The notes under the pieces were generated by a model. The model was not told the origin of the DNA, did not search any database, and saw only the letters and a program-made list of their open reading frames with translations. The translations under genes and the position numbers were made by a program. From Schlesneria sp. (GTDB lineage: Bacteria; Planctomycetota; Planctomycetia; Planctomycetales; Planctomycetaceae), in NCBI GenBank assembly GCA_025353525.1, contig JANXOO010000249.1, forward strand, positions 1-6,378: 6,378 bases of DNA. The letters are read 5' to 3'. Below are positions 1-5,423 of this stretch, piece after piece; within the stretch, counting starts at the first letter, position 1; every line of letters begins with the position of its first letter.

Positions 1-132
1 GTGAAAGTCGAAGGGAACGATGTCTTTCTGGAACTTCCATCTGTCGAAGTACTCGACGAACGTCAAGCAACAGAAATCGGATGCAGCCTCGCCACAACCT
101 GTGCCGACCGACATACACTGGCAACAGCATAA
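1..132 (+). CDS. 3' end of an unidentified protein (partial at window edge)
   Basis: Frame 1 is open from the first base to a TAA at 130-132, giving 43 residues. It begins VKVEGNDVFLELPSVEVLDE and ends in TLATA. The first ~25 codons use GTC, GAA, GAC and CTC in the way the confident genes here do. The base triplet at position 1 is GTG, so it could be a start, but the gene may equally begin outside the window. I do not recognise the protein. The pattern of a short beta-strand pair, then LDE and an amphipathic stretch, is faintly like the first half of a STAS domain, but a STAS domain is about 100 residues and nothing here completes it. The stop is followed by a small hairpin at 144-157, and no start for a further gene is evident until 291 or 400. 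Function is left open. Confidence 0.4.
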   Translation: MKVEGNDVFLELPSVEVLDERQATEIGCSLATTCADRHTLATA

Positions 133-143
133 CCGTTAGAGTT

Positions 144-157
144 CAGGCTTTGGCCTG
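144..157 (+). terminator. Small GC-rich hairpin after the first ORF, possible weak terminator
   Basis: CAGGC (144-148) pairs with GCCTG (153-157) across a 4-base loop, 12 bases after the TAA at 130-132. A second small inverted repeat, TTCGA-G-TCGAA (160-170), follows and leads into AAATTAA. There is no T-tract right after the first stem, so this would be a poor intrinsic terminator. The position after a stop codon is the main reason to note it. Confidence 0.2.
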
Positions 158-290
158 TCTTCGAGTCGAAAATTAACTCCCCAAGCCAAACACCGCCCTG
201 AATCATCAACACGACGCGCGAATGTAACTCTCCCGAATCGGCCATGTCAAATCATGCAATACAACAGAACAAACCATTCAAACACTCAAG

Positions 291-398
291 ATGAACCGCC
301 AGGTGATTCGCTTGACGCCGATATTATCACAACGCCTTGATTTCAAAGAAAACCCCGAATCGAATCGCGGCGGCGAAACGAGATCGGGAGCCGAATGA
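291..398 (+). CDS. Possible 35-aa upstream ORF / leader peptide
   Basis: ATG at 291 opens a 35-codon frame (starting MNRQVIRLTP, ending RSGAE) that stops with TGA at 396-398. One base later the ATG of the iron-sulfur/anchor gene begins (TGA-C-ATG). Such spacing allows ribosomes ending on the short frame to re-initiate on the next gene. There is no good ribosome-binding site before ATG 291 (only CTCAAG), the peptide resembles nothing I know, and an ORF of this size is common by chance. It shows no run of regulatory codons that would suggest classical attenuation. I list it only because of its exact placement. Confidence 0.2.
   Translation: MNRQVIRLTPILSQRLDFKENPESNRGGETRSGAE
386..390 (+). promoter_or_regulatory. 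Ribosome binding site deciding the start at 400
   Basis: GGGAG lies 9 bases before the ATG at 400. The frame is also open upstream from a TTG at 337, and another in-frame ATG occurs at 421, but neither has a comparable purine-rich site. This favours ATG 400. Confidence 0.55.
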
Positions 399-399
399 C

Positions 400-2193
400 A
401 TGATTGAAAAAATACCCACGATGAGACCGCTGACACTGGATGACTTCCAGCGAGGTGTGTCCGACGGCAACATATCGTACAGCCGCGGTTCTGGCGGTAG
501 CGGCGGTGGAGCGGCGTTGATCGCCTTCCTGTTGCAAGACCAGCAGCAGATGACCGCCGTCGAAACATTCTCACGCGATTGTCCCACGGGCCGGTCTCCC
601 GATCAGTCGCGTTACTACGAAAGACTGTTGCCCGCATCACCGCCGGAGCCGGGTCAGCAATACGGATTTGAAGTTGATCTCGATCGCTGTTCCGGATGCA
701 AGGCCTGCGTGACAGCTTGCCACTCTCTGAATGGTCTCGATCCCGACGAAACCTGGCGCGATGTTGGCCTGATGATCGGTGGAACCGAAACGTCGCCCGT
801 GATGCAGCACGTGACAGCCGCTTGCCACCACTGCCTGGAACCGGCGTGCATGATCGCATGCCCCGTCAATGCGTACGAGAAAGACGCCTCGACCGGGATC
901 GTCAAGCATCTGGATGATCAATGTTTCGGCTGCCAGTACTGTACGCTCGCTTGCCCGTACGGCGTTCCCAAGTATCACGCCGCCAAAGGAATCGTCCGCA
1001 AGTGCGATATGTGTTCGAGCCGTCTTGCCGAAGGAGAAGCGCCCGCCTGCGTTCAGGCGTGTCCTCACGAAGCGATCGCGATCCGCATCGTTTCCATTCA
1101 AAAGGTGCTCGAAGATTCCGAAGCGGATCATTTCCTCCCCGCAGCTCCTGAACCGTCGATGACACTGCCGACAACGACTTACAAATCCAAACGCGTTTTC
1201 CCGCGAAACATGCTTCCTGCTGACTACTATTCAATCAGCCCCGAGCATCCGCATCTGCCGCTGATCGTCATGCTGGTCCTGACTCAGCTGTCGGTCGGTG
1301 CCTTCACGGTCGGTTGTATTCTCGACGCCAACATCGCCGCAGACCTGGAAGCGACCTTTCGACCCTTGCGTGCGACGAATGCACTGGTACTGGGGTTGCT
1401 TGCGCTCGCCGCCAGTACATGCCATCTCGGTCGACCCCTTTATGCGTTCCGTGGAGTTCTGGGCTGGCGACATTCGTGGCTTAGTCGCGAAATTCTGTTC
1501 TTTGGCTTGTTCGCCGGACTGGCCGTGCCGTATGCCGCCGCCTGCTGGATCGCTTCAGCATCGGCACCTCTCGGAGCGGCAGCCGCTGAAGCCGTCGCTC
1601 CATGGTTGACGATCGCCGCAGCGGCCGTCGCTGCCACCGGTGTGATCGGCCTGATCTGCTCGGCAATGATTTACGTCTTCACACAACGGGATTTGTGGAG
1701 TTTCGAACAGACCATTATCAGGTTCGCATTGACGGCGGCACTTTTGGGAACGGCGACGACCTGGCTCTCGTTGTTATTGTTACAGTGGTTCGTCGATCCT
1801 GATGCCGCAGCCCGTCTGATGATCGCAGTCGGCCCCAGGTTAACTCAAATGCTGATCGTATTCGGCGTCGCCAAACTGATATTTGACGCCTCGTTGTTGC
1901 GCCACCTGTTCAGTCGGCGGATGACCTCGTTGAAACGGTCCGCGCTGCTGGTGACCGGGGTTCTCGCGACGCCGGCATTCGTACGAATCGGCTTTGGAGT
2001 TCTCGGCGGAATCGTGATGCCGGGGATGTTGCTCAGTCACCTGACCGACACCTCAAACCTGGCATTGAATCCGGTCATTGTGACGGCCATCTGCCTGACC
2101 TGGATCGGTTGCGTCATTGGCGAATTGCTCGAGCGATACCTGTTCTTTGCGGCTGTCTCGAGTCCCCGCATGCCAGGAGGAGTCAGACCATGA
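400..2193 (+). CDS. Fused four-cluster [4Fe-4S] electron-transfer subunit and DmsC-type membrane anchor
   Basis: A 597-residue protein that joins what are normally two subunits, DmsB-like and DmsC-like. Residues 1-88 form a family-type extension with a Gly-rich stretch (30-37). Residues 89-230 carry four Cys motifs: C97/C100/C103/C107, C142/C145/C150/C154, C175/C178/C181/C185 and C202/C205/C217/C221. All 16 cysteines are present, so four [4Fe-4S] clusters are expected. From about 286 to the end there are about eight hydrophobic helices (near 286-308, 326-341, 363-385, 402-427, 439-463, 477-504, 513-541, 556-586). DmsC hallmarks are CHLGRP (341-346), SWLSREI (359-365) and ELLERYLFF near the end. 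Known family role: quinol oxidation in the membrane and electron relay to a molybdopterin subunit. There is no Tat signal or heme CxxCH motif. The start at 400 is chosen for its ribosome-binding site; TTG 337 would add 21 residues. The gene overlaps the catalytic subunit by ATGA, so stoichiometric production is likely. Confidence 0.9.
   Translation: MIEKIPTMRPLTLDDFQRGVSDGNISYSRGSGGSGGGAALIAFLLQDQQQMTAVETFSRDCPTGRSPDQSRYYERLLPASPPEPGQQYGFEVDLDRCSGCKACVTACHSLNGLDPDETWRDVGLMIGGTETSPVMQHVTAACHHCLEPACMIACPVNAYEKDASTGIVKHLDDQCFGCQYCTLACPYGVPKYHAAKGIVRKCDMCSSRLAEGEAPACVQACPHEAIAIRIVSIQKVLEDSEADHFLPAAPEPSMTLPTTTYKSKRVFPRNMLPADYYSISPEHPHLPLIVMLVLTQLSVGAFTVGCILDANIAADLEATFRPLRATNALVLGLLALAASTCHLGRPLYAFRGVLGWRHSWLSREILFFGLFAGLAVPYAAACWIASASAPLGAAAAEAVAPWLTIAAAAVAATGVIGLICSAMIYVFTQRDLWSFEQTIIRFALTAALLGTATTWLSLLLLQWFVDPDAAARLMIAVGPRLTQMLIVFGVAKLIFDASLLRHLFSRRMTSLKRSALLVTGVLATPAFVRIGFGVLGGIVMPGMLLSHLTDTSNLALNPVIVTAICLTWIGCVIGELLERYLFFAAVSSPRMPGGVRP
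2175..2180 (+). promoter_or_regulatory. Strong ribosome binding site for the catalytic subunit
   Basis: A perfect AGGAGG sits inside the last codons of the anchor gene, 9 bases before ATG 2190. It fixes the start of the downstream gene at 2190 rather than at the upstream in-frame position 2109, which would add 27 residues read from the anchor's coding region. Confidence 0.85.
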
Positions 2194-4406
2194 GTTCCCT
2201 TGTCGAACGATTGTCCGAATTGCCGCTGTTGTCTTTGATCCATCAGCGCGACGGAAAACTGACGCGAGAACTGCTTCTTGAACCTGCAGGCCACGGATTG
2301 GGTCAGGTTCCATCGAACCGGATGCCCGACGCGACGACCACGATGGTTTGCGGCTACTGCTCGACAGGATGCGGCCTGAAGGTTCATCTGAAAGATGGCC
2401 AGGCAATCAATCTGACACCCACGACCGAATACCCGGTCAACCTCGGGATGGCCTGCCCGAAAGGCTGGGAAGCCCTGACCGTCCTGGACGCTCCCGATCG
2501 CGCAACGACGCCTCTGTTGCGAAATACGGGTGGGCAACTGGTTCCCGTCGACTGGGACACGGCGATGGTCGAATTTGTCAGCCGGATGAAGAGGATCCAG
2601 CAACAACACGGCCCGCATTCGATCGCGTTCCTCAGTACTGGTCAGATCCCGACTGAAGAAATGTCGTTTCTCGGAGCCTTGGCCAAATTCGGAATGGGGA
2701 TGCTTCATGGTGACGGCAACACGCGACAGTGCATGGCCACGTCCGTTGTCGCCTACAAGCAGTCGTTCGGTTTCGACGCGCCTCCATATACATACGCCGA
2801 TTTTGAAGAGTCCGATGCCCTGGTGTTTGTCGGGGCCAATCCGTGTCTGGCACATCCGATCATGTGGGAACGAGTGATGCGAAACCGTCGCTCGCCCGAA
2901 ATCATTGTCATCGATCCCCGCATGACCGAAACGGCCATGTATGCGACACAGCATCTGGCGATCACTCCGAAATCCGATCAGACGCTGTTTTACGGCATCG
3001 CGAGAATCCTGATCGAGAACGGCTGGATCGACGAAAACTTCATCCGGCAATCGACCGAGGACTTCGAACAGTTCGCGAAATTTGTCGAGCCGTTCGGATT
3101 ATCACGAGTGGCGGACGAAACCGGGCTTCGACCCGATCAGTTACACCGGTTTGCCGAAACAATTCACACGCGAGAACGGACATCGTTCTGGTGGACCATG
3201 GGAATCAACCAGAGTCATCAGGGGGTACGTTCGGCTCAGGCCATCATCAATCTGGCATTGATGACAGGGAACATCGGCCGACCGGGGACCGGAGCGAACT
3301 CGATCACTGGCCAGTGCAATGCGATGGGCTCGAGGCTGTTCAGTAATACAACCAGTTTGCTGGGAGGGCACGAATTCACGAACGAATCGCACCGCCAGAA
3401 AGTCGCGGGCATCCTGAATATTGACTTGGCCCGGATCCCGTCGGAGAACAGTTGGTCGTACCGCGAAATCATGGAAGGGATCCTTCGCGGCAAGATCAAA
3501 GGCTTGTGGGTGATCTGCACGAACCCCGCTCATTCGTGGATCAACCAGAATCAGGCACGTGATATTCTGGATCGGCTCGATTTTCTCGTCGTACAGGACA
3601 TGTATCACACGACAGAGACGGCTCAACGGGCGCATATGGTCTTGCCCGCAGCGGGATGGGGAGAGAAAGAAGGAACATTCATCAATTCCGAACGTCGGAT
3701 CGGCACGATAAAGAAAGTTCGCAAGGCACCCGGTCAGGCATTGGCAGATTTTCAGATCTTCAAACTGGTCGCCCACTATTGGGGCTGTGGTGAAATGTTC
3801 GAGCGTTGGTCCAGTCCTGCAGCGGTCTTTGAAATCATGAAAGAACTGTCGTGCGGTCGACCGTGCGATCTCTCGGGGATCGAAGACTATTCCTTCCTTG
3901 AAGAACGGGGCGGAGTTCAATGGCCATACGCCGCCGGGTTGGGCGACCACCGACAGGAACGAAGGCTGTTCGAAGACGGAAAATTCTTTCATGCGAGTGG
4001 CCGAGCAAAATTTATTGCCGAAGAACCGCGTCCTTTGACCGAACTTCCGAGCGAAAAGTATCCGTTTTTGTTGCTGACAGGACGTGGATCGGCATCACAG
4101 TGGCACACTCAAACCAGAACGTCAAAGTCAGCGGTATTGAAAAAACTTTACCCGGAAGACCCGTTTGTCGAACTGAACCCCGCCGATGCCAGGTCACTGG
4201 GAATCACGCCAAACGAATGGGTGACTGTCGAATCGCAACGCGGAAAAATTCGGGCAATGGCGCTGCTGACGCCTGCAGTTGCAACCGGCATCGTATTTCT
4301 GCCAATGCACTACGAAGGAACGAACCGCCTGACCGACCCCGTATTCGATCCCTACTCGAAACAGCCATCTTACAAGAGTTGCGCCGTCCGCATTGTTCCC
4401 GGATGA
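2190..4406 (+). CDS. nasA: Molybdopterin oxidoreductase, assimilatory nitrate reductase-like catalytic subunit
   Basis: A 738-residue Mo-bis-MGD enzyme of the DMSO reductase superfamily. An N-terminal [4Fe-4S] site uses C54, C57, C61 and C89, followed by K91, the conserved Lys thought to relay electrons to the pterin. C181 in NTRQCM is the probable Mo ligand, as in Nap/Nas nitrate reductases; there is no selenocysteine. Further family motifs are [10 protein letters not shown] (215-224), MGINQSHQG (337-345), [17 protein letters not shown] (359-375) with NAMGSR after it, and a C-terminal MopB-binding domain starting near [18 protein letters not shown] (627-644). The length matches cyanobacterial NarB-type enzymes; the C-terminal [2Fe-2S] extension of Klebsiella NasA is absent. 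There is no twin-Arg signal, so it is cytoplasmic. With the fused anchor upstream, it probably reduces nitrate to nitrite using quinol electrons. The symbol marks the nearest family and the substrate is inferred; other options are a different oxyanion or a sulfite-oxidising SoeA-type role. ATGA overlap with the previous gene indicates translational coupling. Confidence 0.8.
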   Translation: MSSLVERLSELPLLSLIHQRDGKLTRELLLEPAGHGLGQVPSNRMPDATTTMVCGYCSTGCGLKVHLKDGQAINLTPTTEYPVNLGMACPKGWEALTVLDAPDRATTPLLRNTGGQLVPVDWDTAMVEFVSRMKRIQQQHGPHSIAFLSTGQIPTEEMSFLGALAKFGMGMLHGDGNTRQCMATSVVAYKQSFGFDAPPYTYADFEESDALVFVGANPCLAHPIMWERVMRNRRSPEIIVIDPRMTETAMYATQHLAITPKSDQTLFYGIARILIENGWIDENFIRQSTEDFEQFAKFVEPFGLSRVADETGLRPDQLHRFAETIHTRERTSFWWTMGINQSHQGVRSAQAIINLALMTGNIGRPGTGANSITGQCNAMGSRLFSNTTSLLGGHEFTNESHRQKVAGILNIDLARIPSENSWSYREIMEGILRGKIKGLWVICTNPAHSWINQNQARDILDRLDFLVVQDMYHTTETAQRAHMVLPAAGWGEKEGTFINSERRIGTIKKVRKAPGQALADFQIFKLVAHYWGCGEMFERWSSPAAVFEIMKELSCGRPCDLSGIEDYSFLEERGGVQWPYAAGLGDHRQERRLFEDGKFFHASGRAKFIAEEPRPLTELPSEKYPFLLLTGRGSASQWHTQTRTSKSAVLKKLYPEDPFVELNPADARSLGITPNEWVTVESQRGKIRAMALLTPAVATGIVFLPMHYEGTNRLTDPVFDPYSKQPSYKSCAVRIVPG

Positions 4407-4427
4407 CCAGGAACTCTGATGGAAATC
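4407..4427. other. 21-bp convergent junction without a visible terminator
   Basis: The operon ends at 4406 and the dioxygenase gene on the other strand ends at 4428. The gap holds no hairpin or T-tract in either direction, so transcripts from the two strands probably end inside each other's coding sequence or by a factor-dependent mechanism. Confidence 0.5.
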
Positions 4428-5198
4428 TCAATCCGAACCGCGTGCAGAATAAATCGAAGCTGGCCCGATGCGGCGGTACCAGTCGAGTCCATTCGGAAGG
4501 TTTTGTGCTGCAAATTCGATGTGAATGACGCGGCGATGCAGTACCGATTTCGAGGCCGACGACGCATGAAGAGCCAGCGGTGACATCAACAAGACGCCGC
4601 CACAGCCAACCGGGCAGATGATCTCGGGCTTGCTCGACTTCCATTCGACAACTTGTGCGGTAGTCCATATTTGATGGTGCGAGCCTGGCAAAACCCTGAG
4701 TGGACCGTTGTCGTTTGAACATTCATCGAGATGAACCCGAACAGCAACCATGTTTGCAAGCACGCTTACCGGAGGCTGCACATGCCAGACGCCGATCTTT
4801 TGCGACCACCCGTCAAAGCCAGGGATTTCGCCTCTGCCGTTGACTGCAATCGTCGTATCCTGGTGCCATGCCAGCGACCAGTTCGCACCTGGTACTTTGT
4901 CAAAAAAAACCGCTCGTACGGCAAATGCACGAGGACCCAAAATCGGTGTTACGAGATTCCGGATTGACAGTTGTCCCGCAAGCGCACGTACTTCAGGGGA
5001 CAAATCGAAAAGGTTCCGGACGCCATAGACATTTGTTTTTCGACGGATTTCCTCACCGTCAGGAAGCGATGACATTGCGGATCGAAGCTGCTCAATTTCT
5101 TCCAGGCCGATCACTGCCTCACGAATAAAATACCCGTCTTGCGCGAACTGGCATACCGAGTCGGCGTTTGGCGACGGAGTCACTGTGATATCTCGCAC
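4428..5198 (-). CDS. Phytanoyl-CoA dioxygenase (PhyH) family protein
   Basis: A 256-residue cytoplasmic protein of the PhyH family of Fe(II)/2-oxoglutarate oxygenases, which hydroxylate small molecules while converting 2-oxoglutarate to succinate and CO2. The N-terminus has the typical FAQDGYFIREAVI (18-30). The iron facial triad is H112 and D114 in WHQDTT plus H211 in LALHASSAS. R222 or R223 (HRRVIHIEF) would bind 2-oxoglutarate. The segment NGPLRVLPGSHH (164-175) is the family's usual strand before the distal His. Length is normal. The start is GTG at 5198; no in-frame ATG lies between it and the upstream stop at 5223-5225, and the DGYF motif needs a start at or before here. No good ribosome-binding site precedes it. 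The substrate cannot be told from sequence; this family is large and varied. It is convergent with the molybdoenzyme operon and divergent from the TPR gene, sharing an intergenic region with the latter. No functional link to either is evident. Confidence 0.88.
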   Translation of the reverse strand: MRDITVTPSPNADSVCQFAQDGYFIREAVIGLEEIEQLRSAMSSLPDGEEIRRKTNVYGVRNLFDLSPEVRALAGQLSIRNLVTPILGPRAFAVRAVFFDKVPGANWSLAWHQDTTIAVNGRGEIPGFDGWSQKIGVWHVQPPVSVLANMVAVRVHLDECSNDNGPLRVLPGSHHQIWTTAQVVEWKSSKPEIICPVGCGGVLLMSPLALHASSASKSVLHRRVIHIEFAAQNLPNGLDWYRRIGPASIYSARGSD

Positions 5199-5323
5199 GG
5201 CATCAATTGAGGCTTTGATCTTTTAGGACGTTCGTCGGAGAACGCGGGACGCATGATAATTCCCGCACGAGCTTTTGTCCCGGGAACCCGCAAATGAGCA
5301 TCGCTTGCAGTGAGTGAGCGGCA

Positions 5324-5355
5324 AATTTTGCCGATCCGGCATAATCGGAAAAATT
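5324..5355. promoter_or_regulatory. 32-bp imperfect palindrome, candidate operator or RNA hairpin
   Basis: AATTTTGCCGAT (5324-5335) and ATCGGAAAAATT (5344-5355) are reverse complements at 11 of 12 positions, separated by 8 bases (CCGGCATA). The only mismatch is G5330 against A5349. A nested alternative, GCCG-ATC-CGGC (5330-5340), uses some of the same bases, so two mutually exclusive folds are possible. It lies 68 bases before the TPR start and 125 bases before the dioxygenase start. Because no gene ends nearby, an operator or a 5'-UTR structure fits better than a terminator, despite the A/T-rich outer arms. Confidence 0.5.
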
Positions 5356-5370
5356 CACCCAAGCGGAACA

Positions 5371-5382
5371 GGTTATCTAACC
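5371..5382. repeat. Short inverted repeat near the TPR gene start
   Basis: GGTTA (5371-5375) and TAACC (5378-5382) form a perfect 5-bp inverted repeat with a 2-base centre, 41 bases before ATG 5424. It overlaps a second small one, ATCT (5375-5378) with AGAT (5386-5389). It may be a protein-binding half-site pair; with arms this short it may also be chance. Confidence 0.25.
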
Positions 5383-5411
5383 GATAGATCTTACGGGTAG
5401 AAACTCTTTGC

Positions 5412-5416
5412 AGGGA
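5412..5416 (+). promoter_or_regulatory. Ribosome binding site of the TPR gene
   Basis: AGGGA lies 7 bases before ATG 5424 and supports that start, which also places a basic n-region and hydrophobic signal at the exact N-terminus. Confidence 0.6.
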
Positions 5417-5423
5417 AAATCCT

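Larger units (their letters stand above)
133..399. other. Leader/intergenic region upstream of the molybdoenzyme operon
   Basis: This 267-base stretch separates the first ORF from the operon start at 400. It contains the hairpins at 144-170, then a G-poor, CA-rich tract around 246-290 that should be largely unstructured as RNA, then a possible short ORF at 291-398. A promoter for the operon should lie here, but I find no convincing -35/-10 pair: TTGACG (312-317) and TATTAT (322-327) are individually good but only 4 bases apart. No sigma-54 GG-N10-GC element and no GTA-N8-TAC NtcA-type site was found by eye. Confidence 0.5.
5199..5423. other. Divergent intergenic region between dioxygenase and TPR genes
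   Basis: These 225 bases must hold the promoters of both flanking genes. They contain several inverted repeats: GCGGGA (5244-5249) with TCCCGC (5261-5266), CGGG-AA-CCCG (5281-5290), a 32-bp palindrome (5324-5355) and GGTTA-TC-TAACC (5371-5382). Weak -10-like hexamers are GATAAT (5255-5260) and CATAAT (5340-5345), without convincing -35 partners. No protein-coding signal was found in it. Confidence 0.55.

Noticed and set aside
63..245. 60-codon - strand frame in the left intergenic region
   Set aside because: No ribosome-binding site, no recognisable motif, and it overlaps the open + strand frame ending at 132. A small real gene cannot be fully excluded.
312..327. TTGACG and TATTAT as a -35/-10 promoter pair
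   Set aside because: Only 4 bases separate them, instead of about 17, so they cannot act as a pair.
337..399. TTG start at 337 for the iron-sulfur/anchor gene
   Set aside because: It lacks a ribosome-binding site and adds a basic 21-residue stretch with no family counterpart; ATG 400 has GGGAG at a good distance.
278..1131. Overlapping - strand frames of 193 and 164 codons opposite the iron-sulfur domain
   Set aside because: They mirror the four Cys-motif region of the + strand gene and have Arg-rich, motif-free products.
2109..2189. Upstream extension of the catalytic subunit to position 2109
   Set aside because: This would be read from inside the anchor gene's coding sequence; AGGAGG 9 bases before ATG 2190 and the ATGA overlap favour the shorter start.
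2037..3050. 337-codon open frame on the - strand opposite the catalytic subunit gene
   Set aside because: Its frame is opposite a gene with strong family motifs; the predicted protein is rich in Arg, His and Gln and has no recognisable motif. Long antisense frames are expected from the codon bias here.
3141..3992. 283-codon open frame on the - strand opposite the catalytic subunit gene
   Set aside because: Same reason: antisense to a confidently identified gene, with no motif, start signal or plausible composition.
2190..4406. Formate dehydrogenase as identity of the catalytic subunit
   Set aside because: The Mo-ligand region reads NTRQCM, as in Nas/Nap nitrate reductases, rather than the RVCH-type context of formate dehydrogenases, and no formate-specific neighbours are present.
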